From JADHUC01 sp964617665 (GTDB taxonomy: Bacteria > Planctomycetota > Planctomycetia > Pirellulales > Pirellulaceae): DNA of 40,167 nt. Where the stretch lies: contig CAZUAH010000068.1 of the NCBI GenBank assembly GCA_964617665.1, positions 1 to 40,167 of the forward strand, read 5' to 3'. Position numbers and translations under genes: made by a program. The notes under the pieces are model-generated. The model worked only from the letters and a program-made list of their open reading frames with translations. It had not been told where the DNA came from and did not search any database. Position 1 is the first letter of the stretch. Each line of letters starts with the position of its first letter. This document shows, one piece after another, positions 1-8,765 of the stretch.

Positions 1-75
1 GACGAAGCCTCACCGGACGAAGCCTCACCGGACGAAGCCTCACCGGACGAAGCCTCACCGGACGAAGCCCCGCTG
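1..75 (+). repeat. 15-bp tandem repeat (DEASP-coding)
   Basis: Units start at 1, 16, 31, 46 and 61. The first four are identical and the fifth diverges in its last bases. The period is a multiple of three, so copy-number change keeps the frame. The left boundary lies outside the window. Confidence 0.9.
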
Positions 76-90
76 GATGGGACGACTTGA
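1..90 (+). CDS. C-terminal end of an upstream gene with an acidic pentapeptide repeat tail; possibly nusA (partial)
   Basis: The window opens inside a reading frame made of a 15-bp tandem unit (gacgaagcctcaccg), four exact copies and a diverged fifth. It encodes repeated Asp-Glu-Ala-Ser-Pro and ends at TGA 88-90. Nothing of the folded part of the protein is visible. In most bacteria the gene before infB is nusA, whose C-terminal tail is often acidic, so NusA is a synteny-based guess only. After the TGA the same frame stays open for 31 more codons to TAG 184-186, encoding a hydrophilic stretch, so the annotated end may reflect a point mutation or sequencing error. Confidence 0.5.
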   Translation, partial: DEASPDEASPDEASPDEASPDEAPLDGTT

Positions 91-295
91 GCCGTATTTT
101 CATCGGATTTGCCGTCTGCGGGCCCCCACTCGGAGCAGGCACAGCCAGCAGATTCGATGTTCGGTTTTTCGGAGTATTCCGCGTAGCCAGACATAGGAGG
201 GTCGCGGACATGATTTAGTACAACTTCACAACTGTGACCGAATCACGCGCCGGGTCGGGAGTGCCGTCCACCGTGGTTCGAAGGGGAGGGCGGAC

Positions 296-3176
296 GTGCC
301 CGTGCGGATCTACGCATTAGCAAAAGATTTGAGTCTTGACAGTAAAGAACTGGTGGAGATCTGCCGGAAGGCGGGAATCCCTGGAAAAGGGTCTGCGCTG
401 GCAAGTCTGGATGATGACGAAGTAACGAAGCTGAAAGCTTACCTCGGCGGCGATAAGAAGGCCGAAGGCGCAAGCGGCACCGCGAGAACGGGCGCCGCAA
501 CGCAACCTCAAGAACCAGTCGTTTACACTCGCGACGACTACATCGCGCCCGGTCACGCCGGCAAGATTCGCGTTCTGGCCGAGGCTCCGAAGAAGGCACC
601 GGAGCCGCCCGAGGTNNNNNNNNNNNNNNNNNNNNNNNNNNNNNNNNNNNNNNNNNNNNNNNNNNNNNNNNNNNNNNNNNNNNNNNNNNNNNNNNNNNNN
701 NNNNNNNNNNNNNNNCGAGCCGCCCGAGGTCGAGCCGCCCGAGGTCGAGCCGCCCGAGGTCGAGCCGCCCGAGGTCGAGCCGCCCAAGGAAGAGCCGCCC
801 GAGGTCGAGCCGCCCGAGGGAAAGGAACCAAAGAAGGTCGAGGCGGTCAAAGCCAAGCCACCAGAGCCTCCGAAGCGCCCCAGACCCCAAAGGAAGAAGC
901 GAGCACCTGTCATCAAGCTGCCTGCTATGCCCGAGGCCAAGCAACCGAAGCCGCCCCCCAAGCCCGTCGAGCCGAAAGCGCAGAAGCCGGAAATCCGTCT
1001 CCCCAAGAGCGCGATCGAAGGGCATAAAGCAGGGCGTCGCGCGCCCCTCGAACACCTTACCAAATCGGCCGAAAAGCCGAAGAAGAAGCCCGCTCACGAC
1101 AAGAGAAAGCCAGGCAAGGCTGGGTCTACCCCTGGGACGGAAGCCCCACTGAGTAGCAAGACGGCCTCGAAACGCCGTCGGCGAGGTTCGTCTTCCGAGG
1201 AACCAGCGGACCGAGGATTGGCCGGAATGGCCAGCGCACGGGCCGATCGCCAGAAATCGCGCCGGTCGCGGTCCCGAGGCGGCGATCTTTCTAAGACGTT
1301 GGACGGTGACAAAGACACCCGGCGGGCACGCAGACCAAGGACGTTGACCCGGAGACGCAACGTCAACACGGCCGCGCCCCGCAAAGAGAATGTCGTTCTA
1401 GAATTGCCATGTACTATCCGCACATTCTCTGAGGCTTCCGGCATTGCAGCTGGCCAGTTGCTCAAGACGCTAATGGGCATCGGTGTCTCGACGCTGAACA
1501 TCAACGCACAGATCGACGAAGAAGTTACCGAATTGCTCGCGACCGAACTTGGCGTCGAGTTGGAATTCAAACATACTGCGTCGCTTGAAGACACATTGAT
1601 CCAACAAATCGAAGAGCAGGAGGAAGACGAAGCGGCCCTTGTCCTTCGGCCTCCAGTCGTTACTTTCCTAGGCCACGTCGACCATGGAAAGACTTCGCTA
1701 CTAGATCGCATCATTGGCATCGACGTGGTGTCCGGCGAAGCTGGCGGCATCACGCAGCACATCCGTGCTTACGAAATCGCCAAAGACAAACGCAAGATCG
1801 CCTTTGTCGACACGCCGGGCCACGAAGCGTTTACCGAGATGCGGGCTCGTGGTGCCAACGTGACCGATATTGCTGTGTTGGTGATCGCCGCGGACGACGG
1901 CGTAATGCCCCAGACTGAAGAGGCAATAAGCCACGCCAAGGCCGCCGAAGTTCCGATCATTGTGGCCCTAAACAAGATCGATTTACCTGGTGCCAATCCG
2001 GACCGCGTTTTGCAGCAATTGGCCGGAATGGAATTGCTGCCAAGTGAGTGGGGCGGCGATGTCGAAGTGATCAAAACTAGCGCCATTACCGGAGATGGCG
2101 TGGACGACTTGCTGGAGACGATCCTGGTCACCTCGGAATTGCACGAATACAAGGCCAACCCGAATCGAAATGCCATTGGCATCTGCTTGGAATCCGAGCA
2201 AGAGGCAGGCCGCGGCGTGATTGCGAAGTTAATCGTTCAGAATGGCACGTTGAATGTGGGCGACGTTGTCGTCTGCGGCGCAGCACATGGGCGCGTCAAG
2301 GCGATGTTCAACACGTTGAAGACGCGCACTCGCATGAAGAAGGCCGGACCTTCTACTCCTGTGAACATCACCGGATTGGACAAGGCGCCGGACGCCGGCG
2401 ACAAATTCTATGTCCTGGACGACATCTCCAAGGCGCGCGGGATTGCCGAATCGCGAGCCGACCGCAGTCGTCAGCAATCCCTGGCTGGAGTCACTACCAG
2501 GGTCTCCTTCGAGGAGTTCCAGCGCCGCCTGTCCGAAGGAAATCTGGCAGAACAACGTGACGTGGTCACGCTGAACTTGATCATTCGAGCGGACGTTCGC
2601 GGTTCGATCGAGGCGATCGAAAAGGAACTGTCTAAACTCGATCACCCTGAAGTCGACGTTAAGATCCTGCACAAAGCCGTCGGCGCCGTCACCGCGGCGG
2701 ACGTCATGCTGGCCCACGCCTCGCAGGCGGTCATCGTAGGCTTCAACGTAATCCCGGACGAAGCGGCTCGTCCGCTGGCTGACGAAAAGGACGTCGAGAT
2801 CCGCCGCTACGATGTGATCTACAAGATAACGGACGACGTAAAAGCGACCCTTGAGGGCAAACTGAAACCGGAGGAACGGGTCGTCGAACTGGGACACGCT
2901 CTGGTGAAACGCATTTTCCCAGCTGGCCGCGTCGCACGCATTGCGGGCTGCTATGTGATCCGTGGCACGATCGCGCGCGGTTGCCGCGTCCGGGTCAATC
3001 GCGAGGGTCGCACGATTGGGGATTACGAACTGGAATCCCTGCGCCACGAGAAGGAAGACGTCAAAGAAGTGCCTCGTGGAATGGAATGCGGCATGAAGCT
3101 GGGCAGCTTCAACGACGTCAAACAGGACGACGTTCTGGAAGCCTACAAAATCGAAGAAGTAGCACGGACGCTCTAA
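296..3176 (+). CDS. infB: Translation initiation factor IF-2 (interrupted by an assembly gap)
   Basis: IF-2 is the GTPase that brings initiator tRNA to the 30S subunit. The start is GTG 296, preceded by an AGGGGAGGG ribosome-binding site. Residues 1-55 form the small IF2_N domain, followed by a long Pro/Glu/Lys-rich linker containing 15-bp repeats and the 100-N gap. With the Ns removed, the two flanks join in phase and give about 926 residues. In that numbering G1 (GHVDHGK) is at 426-432, followed by a GGITQHI switch, G3 DTPGHE at about 472 and G4 NKID at about 526. The beta-barrel and C-terminal tRNA-binding domains run to TAA 3174-3176. The 100 Ns are not a multiple of three, so automatic calling splits this gene into two ORFs (296-1027 and 927-3176); both belong to one gene. 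It lies ahead of rbfA, the usual order. Confidence 0.96.
601..820 (+). repeat. 15-bp tandem repeat in infB linker, spanning the N gap
   Basis: One unit (601-615) lies left of the gap and seven (716-820) to the right, with the core gagccgcccgaggtc encoding Glu-Pro-Pro-Glu-Val. Two of the right-hand units carry substitutions. The Ns occupy 616-715. The left flank ends and the right flank begins at exactly complementary phases of the repeat, so the true missing length should be zero or a multiple of 15 bp. Confidence 0.92.
616..715. other. Assembly gap (100 N placeholder)
   Basis: There are exactly 100 Ns, a conventional placeholder for a gap of unknown size. The gap sits in a tandem repeat, a common cause of assembly breaks. 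Confidence 0.97.
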
Positions 3177-3283
3177 CGAAGAGGAGAGGAAGTCTTCGTC
3201 GCGAACGAAGGCTTCCGCCCGCTTGACTACGCTCGAAACAACCCTGCTCGCACCTCCAACGCTGATCACCGACGGTTACACCT

Positions 3284-3658
3284 ATGCCTGCCAGACGCGT
3301 CCTCAAAGCCGCCGAAGCCATTCGCGAAGTGGTCAGCATGGCCATACTGACTGAATTGCGAGATCCTCGCATTCAGGACGTGACAGTGACGTACGTGGAA
3401 GTGTCCCCGGACATGCGTCTGGCCAAGGTGCACGTTTCGGTAATGGGCGACGAGGCGAAGCAGAATTTGTCGCTAAAAGGGCTGCAAAATGCTGCCGGCT
3501 TCTTGCAGCAAAAGGTGGCCAAACGCATCGACACACGCTACACACCTAGGATCCGATTCGCGCTTGACCAGGGAGTCAAGCATTCGATCGAAGTCACTCG
3601 TATCCTCGGCGAACTGCTGCCCGAGGATGAAGAAAGCACCGAAGACGACAACGGCTAA
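3284..3658 (+). CDS. rbfA: 30S ribosome-binding factor A
   Basis: RbfA binds the immature 30S subunit near the 16S 5' end and assists late maturation and cold adaptation. The 124-residue product has the typical opening (ARRVLKAAEAIREVVS), the DPRI motif followed by a beta-strand beginning VTYVEVSPDM, and an acidic tail, all within normal family length. ATG 3284 is the only ATG after an in-frame TGA at 3263; no strong ribosome-binding site precedes it. It follows infB by 107 bp, the standard bacterial order, and the next gene begins 12 bp after its stop, which points to one transcript. Confidence 0.94.
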   Translation: MPARRVLKAAEAIREVVSMAILTELRDPRIQDVTVTYVEVSPDMRLAKVHVSVMGDEAKQNLSLKGLQNAAGFLQQKVAKRIDTRYTPRIRFALDQGVKHSIEVTRILGELLPEDEESTEDDNG

Positions 3659-3670
3659 CCGGGATCTGGA

Positions 3671-4594
3671 ATGTCTGCATCGAACCGCTCACAACTGATC
3701 AACGCAACGTACGACGTACTTAGGAAACACTACAAGCCAGCCCAACCGCCGGCGGATCGCAGTCTTCTGGAGCATCTCCTGTATGCCTGCTGTTTGGAGA
3801 ACGCTCATCATGAGGCCGCCGACGAAGCATTTGCGAAGCTCCAGCAAGTGTTCTTCGATTGGAACGAGATCCGCGTCACGACGGTGACCGAGTTGGCGGA
3901 GACGATGTCTTCGCTGCCTGACCCATCGGCAGCGGCAGCGCGACTGAAGCGATGCTTGCAGAGCATCTTCGAAACGCACTACGCGTTCGACATCGAGCCG
4001 ATGAGAAAACAGAACTTGGGCAAATCGGTCAAGGAGTTGAAGGACGTAGACGGCACAACATCATTTGCCGTAGCCTACGTAGCGCAAAACGGTCTTGGCG
4101 GTCACTCGATCCCGACTAATAAAGGCGTCATCCAAGCGTTGGAGGTGGTTGGCGTCATTTCCGCTACGGAAGCGAAGAAGAGACGCGTTCCGGGGCTGGA
4201 AAGGGCAATCCCTAAGACCAGCGGCGTGGAATTCGCATCGTTGCTTCATCAACTGGGAGCAGATTTCTTTGCCTCGCCCTTCGGCAGCAAGATCCGGTCG
4301 ATCCTTGTCGAAATCTCACCGGACGCAAAGAGCCGGCTGCCCAAACGAGCGACGAAGAAGAAGCCGACGGAGCAGCCCGAACCAGCGCCCGCCAGCAAAA
4401 ACAAGGGCAAGAAAGGCACAGCCAAGAAATCCGCCAAGAGTACCGCGCGGCCCAAGAAAACATCCAAAAAGAAATCGGCTGACGCCGCCCCTAAGAGCAA
4501 GAAAGCCGCAGGGACAGCAAAGAAGAAAACGAAGGCGGCATCGGCTGGCAAGAAGTCGCCGACCAAGCAACTATCCAGGAAGAAGCCTCGCTGA
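3671..4594 (+). CDS. Endonuclease III (HhH-GPD)-fold protein with degenerate active site and Lys-rich tail
   Basis: Residues about 30-222 follow the layout of endonuclease III/HhH-GPD glycosylases: an N-terminal helical bundle (SLLEHLLYACCLENA), a helix-hairpin-helix-like segment at about 122-138 and a GPD-like loop at 141-152. The residues that do catalysis in Nth appear to be missing. The HhH lysine position falls in DVDGTTS, with no lysine, and the catalytic Asp position reads PTN (148-150). No C-terminal four-cysteine Fe-S loop is visible. Residues about 223-307 are a Lys/Ala/Pro-rich, histone H1-like tail, likely to bind nucleic acid. The gene sits between rbfA and a TPR gene; its TGA overlaps the next ATG by one base (TGATG), suggesting translational coupling. 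The fold assignment is by eye and the function is unknown; non-catalytic DNA or RNA binding is plausible. Confidence 0.65.
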   Translation: MSASNRSQLINATYDVLRKHYKPAQPPADRSLLEHLLYACCLENAHHEAADEAFAKLQQVFFDWNEIRVTTVTELAETMSSLPDPSAAAARLKRCLQSIFETHYAFDIEPMRKQNLGKSVKELKDVDGTTSFAVAYVAQNGLGGHSIPTNKGVIQALEVVGVISATEAKKRRVPGLERAIPKTSGVEFASLLHQLGADFFASPFGSKIRSILVEISPDAKSRLPKRATKKKPTEQPEPAPASKNKGKKGTAKKSAKSTARPKKTSKKKSADAAPKSKKAAGTAKKKTKAASAGKKSPTKQLSRKKPR

Positions 4595-6798
4595 TGGTCT
4601 ACTCGTTCCTGTTTCTTCTCGCCGTTAACGGGACCGCGGCCGATTCGGGTCGAGTTCTCGATCCGCCGGTCGTGCTCGACGAGCCCGCCCAACCGTTTGC
4701 GCCCAAAACGGAACGCAACGACGGTGATGTCTACAAGGTGGCTTCGGCGGCTCACTATGCGCATGGTCGCATGTTGTACCAACGTCAAGACTACGCCGGC
4801 GCGTTGCGGCGATTTCAGCGCGCATGGCGTTATCACCCTGAGACCGTCTCGGTCCTGCCCGAAATCGTCTTCCTGGCGCATCGTTTGAAGCGACGTGATG
4901 AAACCGTGCGGTACGCGTTGTTGGCTGCTGAGCGCACGGAAATCGACTATCCACTGCTTCTGCGTCTAGCCGGTTGGCTGAACGAACGCCGAGACTGGGA
5001 TGGTGCGATCCGCTTGTATGAGAAGGCCCTGGACAAGCGAGAACGTGCGGCGAGCCCGCCCGATACCGAGACGGACGTCGGGTCGGTGTTGCTGTACTTT
5101 GAACTGGGACGCCTGTATTTTCTGAGCAAGGATTACGAGAAGTCCGCCGACTACTTTTCACGAGTTCGTTCGACCCTCGAGAACCCGGAACTCCTTTCAC
5201 AGAACGAGTCGCTGCAGAAGATGGTCGTTGGGCAGGCTGATCGCACTTACATGTTGTTGGCAGAGAGCTTCCTTCAGGCCGGCCGCTACAACGACGCAGT
5301 CGCGATGTTCAAGAAGGCAGACGCGGCCAAGAGTGCCGAAGGCCTGCTGTCGTTCCGCATGGCCAGAGTCGCCGCCAAGCAAAACAAGAACGAAGATGCG
5401 TTGCGCCGCCTGAACGAGTTTCTTGAAGCCAACGTGGACACGGCGGGGACAGAGCCGTACGACTTGCTGGCGGACCTATTGCGGAAAACCACGCAGAATG
5501 ACGATAAGGGCAAGGGCGAATTGAGGACGCGCCTTCAGCAGTTGCTGGAAAACGCTGGAGAAAACAAGTCGCTAATCTACTATCTGGCGAAGTTGCATCT
5601 TGAGGACAAACGATGGGATGAGGCCCAGAAACTACTGGAACAACTGGTGACACTGGGGCCTGCGACCGAAATCTACGGGGGATTGATCGAAGTCTACCAA
5701 GCCCAAGGCCAACACGACAAACTGCTCGATACATTGGGCAGAGCGGTCGCCTTGGGCGGGTCTCTGAAAGCCTTAGGAGAAACCGGAGAGAAGCTGGCTG
5801 CAAATGGCAAGGTCGCGGATGAATTAGTAACCGAGGTACGAAGGCGTATCAAAGAGGGCGATCAATCGCTCGGGTCAGACACGCCGTTGGGCGTGGCTTG
5901 GCTTGCCTTCCAACGGGAGCAGTACGATGTCGGCCAAGAGCTATTCGACTTCGCGCTGGCCTCCGCCGACGAAGAGGCCAAAGCTCGGTTTATGCTGAAT
6001 TGGGGCCTGGAATTGCTGCTGGCAAAACAGTACGAGCAGGCGGCTACCGTATTTCAACAGGCGTTCGACGAGAAAGTCGTTGGCGACCGCGGGGACGTAT
6101 GGAGCTTCTATCTGATACGCGGCTTGGCATTGTCGAAGAAAACAGCCAGAGCCCTCAAAGTGGCGGCAAAGGCGGCAACCGAGCACGCCGACTCGCCGCG
6201 CATCCAGGCCCAGGCGGGATGGGTACTTTACTACGCCAAGCGCTACGCCGAGGCCGAAAAACGATACGTTGAGTTTATCGAGAAGTTTGACGATCAACAC
6301 GAATCGCCGGAAATTCGCGACGAGATGCGCGATGCGCGTCTGATTCTGTCCAACCTTTGCGTCGAATTCGACCGGTGGCCTGAGGCCGAGGAATGGCTGG
6401 AGCAAGTCCTGGATGAATTCCCCGAAGACATTGGGGCTTTGAATGATCTGGGGTACCTCTGGACCGAGCAGAACAAGAATCTCACTCGCGCACTGTCCAT
6501 GGTTCAGAAGGCGGTGGAAGGGGATCCCGAGAACATTGCATATATTGACAGCCTTGGTTGGGTCTATTACCGGCTGGGGCGGTATGAAGAAGCCGTCAGA
6601 GAACTGGAAAAGGCCGTCTCGTTAGACGACGACCCCGATGGCGTAATCCTGGATCACTTAGCCGACGCCTACGTCAAGGCCAACCAGAAGGCCAAGGCGA
6701 TCGAGACTTGGCGTAAGGCCGTGAAGTGTTTCGAAAAGGACAAGGACGCCGAAGAACGCAAGGCGACCTTGGAGAAAATCAAGCAACACGAGAAGTAG
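4594..6798 (+). CDS. Large tetratricopeptide-repeat protein, probably exported
   Basis: A 734-residue protein with a short hydrophobic N-terminus (residues 1-16, ending near Thr-Ala-Ala), compatible with a weak signal peptide or membrane anchor. Many TPR-like helical pairs follow. The clearest are near the C-terminus, with repeats of the pattern LGxxYYRLGRYEEAVRELEKA followed by DHLADAYVKANQKAKAIETW. Such scaffolds bind partner proteins; no enzymatic domain is visible. The start overlaps the previous stop by one base, and yebC starts 4 bp after its stop, so the gene lies in a tightly packed infB-rbfA-yebC transcript. A role in envelope or assembly complexes is only inference. Confidence 0.85.
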   Translation: MVYSFLFLLAVNGTAADSGRVLDPPVVLDEPAQPFAPKTERNDGDVYKVASAAHYAHGRMLYQRQDYAGALRRFQRAWRYHPETVSVLPEIVFLAHRLKRRDETVRYALLAAERTEIDYPLLLRLAGWLNERRDWDGAIRLYEKALDKRERAASPPDTETDVGSVLLYFELGRLYFLSKDYEKSADYFSRVRSTLENPELLSQNESLQKMVVGQADRTYMLLAESFLQAGRYNDAVAMFKKADAAKSAEGLLSFRMARVAAKQNKNEDALRRLNEFLEANVDTAGTEPYDLLADLLRKTTQNDDKGKGELRTRLQQLLENAGENKSLIYYLAKLHLEDKRWDEAQKLLEQLVTLGPATEIYGGLIEVYQAQGQHDKLLDTLGRAVALGGSLKALGETGEKLAANGKVADELVTEVRRRIKEGDQSLGSDTPLGVAWLAFQREQYDVGQELFDFALASADEEAKARFMLNWGLELLLAKQYEQAATVFQQAFDEKVVGDRGDVWSFYLIRGLALSKKTARALKVAAKAATEHADSPRIQAQAGWVLYYAKRYAEAEKRYVEFIEKFDDQHESPEIRDEMRDARLILSNLCVEFDRWPEAEEWLEQVLDEFPEDIGALNDLGYLWTEQNKNLTRALSMVQKAVEGDPENIAYIDSLGWVYYRLGRYEEAVRELEKAVSLDDDPDGVILDHLADAYVKANQKAKAIETWRKAVKCFEKDKDAEERKATLEKIKQHEK

Positions 6799-6802
6799 TA
6801 CG

Positions 6803-7555
6803 ATGGCAGGACATTCACACTGGGCCGGCATTAAGCACAAGAAAGCACTCGTCGACAGCAAACGGGGAAGGCTCTGGAGCAAGCTGTCCAAACAGATCAT
6901 CGTGGCGGCCAAAATGGGAGGTGGCGATCCAGAGGCCAATATCAGACTGCGCACCGCGATAGCCGACGCGAAGGCGGTCAGTCTGCCCAAAGACAACATC
7001 GAACGCGCCATCAAAAAAGGCACGGGCGAACTGGATGGCGGGAATGTCGAGGAAGTTATCTATGAAGGCTACGGTCCGGGCGGTGTGGCCGTGATGTGCG
7101 ATATCATGACGGACAATCGCAATCGGACAGCGCCCGAACTGAGAAAGCTGTTCGAGATCCACGGCGGCAAACTTGGTGAAACGAACTGTGTGGGCTGGAT
7201 GTTCGAACGAAAAGGCTTGTTCGTTTTGTCGGCGGATCAGACGGACGAGGAAACGCTGATGGAGGTTGCCCTGGAGTCCGGCGCCGAGGATATCCGGCAG
7301 GAAGCCGACAAATTCGAAGTGACGTGCGATCCGGACGTCTACTCGGACGTCTCCGACGCACTGGAGACCGCCGGAATCGAAACGGAAGGTAAGCAGATCA
7401 CTCGCCTTCCCAACAACACGGTCGATCTAGACGCCCGTCAGGCGCGCAAGGTGCTCAAGTTGATGGACTTATTGGATGATCACGATGACGTGCAGAACGT
7501 CTCCGCCAACTTCAACATCCCTGATGAAGTCATGGCGGAATTAGACGAAGCCTGA
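6803..7555 (+). CDS. yebC: YebC/PmpR (TACO1) family protein
   Basis: The 250-residue product has the YebC signature start (MAGHSHWAGIKHKKALVDSK), the conserved core NIERAIKKGTGE...YEGYGPGG and the C-terminal DDHDDVQNVSANF region. YebC-family proteins were long described as transcription regulators; TACO1 and several bacterial members act in translation, helping ribosomes through difficult stretches. Its position at the end of an IF-2/RbfA cluster fits a translation role. It begins 4 bp after the TPR gene and relies on coupling, with no strong ribosome-binding site of its own. Confidence 0.95.
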   Translation: MAGHSHWAGIKHKKALVDSKRGRLWSKLSKQIIVAAKMGGGDPEANIRLRTAIADAKAVSLPKDNIERAIKKGTGELDGGNVEEVIYEGYGPGGVAVMCDIMTDNRNRTAPELRKLFEIHGGKLGETNCVGWMFERKGLFVLSADQTDEETLMEVALESGAEDIRQEADKFEVTCDPDVYSDVSDALETAGIETEGKQITRLPNNTVDLDARQARKVLKLMDLLDDHDDVQNVSANFNIPDEVMAELDEA

Positions 7556-7582
7556 ACCCGTCCTACGACTTCAATTTGACCT

Positions 7583-7620
7583 CGGGCACAGGGTCTCCGT
7601 TGCATCACCACATGTGCCCG
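7583..7620. other. 8-bp perfect inverted repeat after yebC
   Basis: CGGGCACA at 7583-7590 is mirrored by TGTGCCCG at 7613-7620 around a 22-nt loop. It sits 28 bp past the yebC stop and 150 bp before nifU. It could be a transcript-end hairpin, but there is no T-run. The rest of 7556-7771 shows no further feature. Confidence 0.35.
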
Positions 7621-7771
7621 GTGTCCCTCGGACAACCGACGCGTAAGTTTCGTGGTATTGGATCGAGGTGTTATCTGCGACCGTTCCAGCCGGGTTGAAA
7701 AGTACGAACAGAACGGTAAGAAATGGTAGGAAGTAAATTGATGTGCCTTGATACGTTTCGGAGTAATTAGA

Positions 7772-8749
7772 ATGGCTTGGGAATACAGCGAGAAGACTAA
7801 ACAGCTTTTCATGGATGCAGTGCACGGCAAGCCGGGTACTCATTTGGGCGAAGTCGAAGAAGCGGACGGATTGGGTGAGCATGGTTCGATCGCTTGTGGC
7901 GACGCCCTACGTTTCACGTTTCGCGTCGACCGTCACGCCACGGATCCCTCCCAGGATGTGATCACCGAAGCCCGATACCTGACTTTTGGCTGCACATCGG
8001 CAATAGCCGCATCGGAAGCGCTGTGCATGCTGATCGAACAGGGCAAATACACGCCGATCGATGCATTGAAAATCACGAACGACGACATAGTCGACTTGCT
8101 CGGCGGACTTCCAGAGCAGAAGGTCCACTGCTCGGTCATGGGTGCCGAGGCGTTGGAGGCAGCGGTCTTTAACTGGGCACAAAAGCGGGGCGTCGATTTG
8201 CAGCTTTTGGGCGTTGACATTCACGCCGACGAGATGGAAGACGGCCGCGTTGTCTGCAAGTGCTTTTCGTTGAGTGAACCGTATCTGAGGAGGAAGATAG
8301 CGGAGCTTGGCCTCAAAACGATTCCGGATATCACTAATGCCATCAAGGCCGGCGGGGCGTGCATGTCCTGCCATCACGTGCCAGGCGGGCTCCAGGACCT
8401 GCTAAATGAAATATGGGGCGAGAGTGAGCCTAGTGCAGTCAGCCTACCCGTCGCGGCCGAGATGCCTGTCTCACCCGCAACCGAAGCCACGCCGACTCCC
8501 GAACAGCCAGCGATATCGCCCTACCAGTTCTCGAAGAAGGTCGAGAAGACCGTCGAGGAATACATACGGCCCCAACTTAAGAGAGACGGCGGGGACGTGG
8601 AAATCGTAGATATCAAGGACACGGTCATATACTGCCGTTTCGCTGGAGCTTGCGCGAGTTGCGCTGGCGCGAACCAGACGTTGAAGATGCTGATAGAGAA
8701 GGGCCTGAAGGACTTGGTAGACGAACGAATCCGAGTGATCGGGGTCTGA
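7772..8749 (+). CDS. nifU: Three-domain NifU-type Fe-S cluster scaffold
   Basis: This protein assembles Fe-S clusters using sulfur from the adjacent desulfurase. Residues 1-140 are the IscU-like domain with the three ligand cysteines Cys42, Cys74 and Cys120. Residues about 155-215 are a BFD-like [2Fe-2S] domain with Cys162/Cys164 and Cys197/Cys200. A Pro/Thr linker leads to a C-terminal Nfu domain (about 252-325) with the CxxC pair Cys294/Cys297. All the expected ligands are present. ATG 7772 is chosen because GGAG lies at 7760-7763; a TTG eight codons upstream lacks support. The nifS gene starts 16 bp after the stop. No nitrogenase gene is nearby, so this is likely the general Fe-S assembly pair of the organism. 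Confidence 0.94.
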   Translation: MAWEYSEKTKQLFMDAVHGKPGTHLGEVEEADGLGEHGSIACGDALRFTFRVDRHATDPSQDVITEARYLTFGCTSAIAASEALCMLIEQGKYTPIDALKITNDDIVDLLGGLPEQKVHCSVMGAEALEAAVFNWAQKRGVDLQLLGVDIHADEMEDGRVVCKCFSLSEPYLRRKIAELGLKTIPDITNAIKAGGACMSCHHVPGGLQDLLNEIWGESEPSAVSLPVAAEMPVSPATEATPTPEQPAISPYQFSKKVEKTVEEYIRPQLKRDGGDVEIVDIKDTVIYCRFAGACASCAGANQTLKMLIEKGLKDLVDERIRVIGV

Positions 8750-8765
8750 ACGAGGAAATACACCG

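Noticed and set aside
1..820. CRISPR array from the short repeats at the window start
   Set aside because: The 15-bp units are directly adjacent with no spacers and encode peptide repeats in frame.
296..1027. infB as two separate genes or a frameshifted pseudogene
   Set aside because: The frame change is caused only by the 100-N placeholder; the flanks rejoin in phase when the Ns are removed.
243..1097. Long minus-strand open frames opposite infB
   Set aside because: They arise from the strand-complement of the 15-bp repeats and run through the N gap; repetitive composition, no ribosome-binding site, and the plus strand encodes a clear IF-2.
2229..3269. 346-codon minus-strand open frame opposite infB
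   Set aside because: It overlaps the conserved IF-2 C-terminal domains completely and has no recognisable protein features; a codon-bias shadow.
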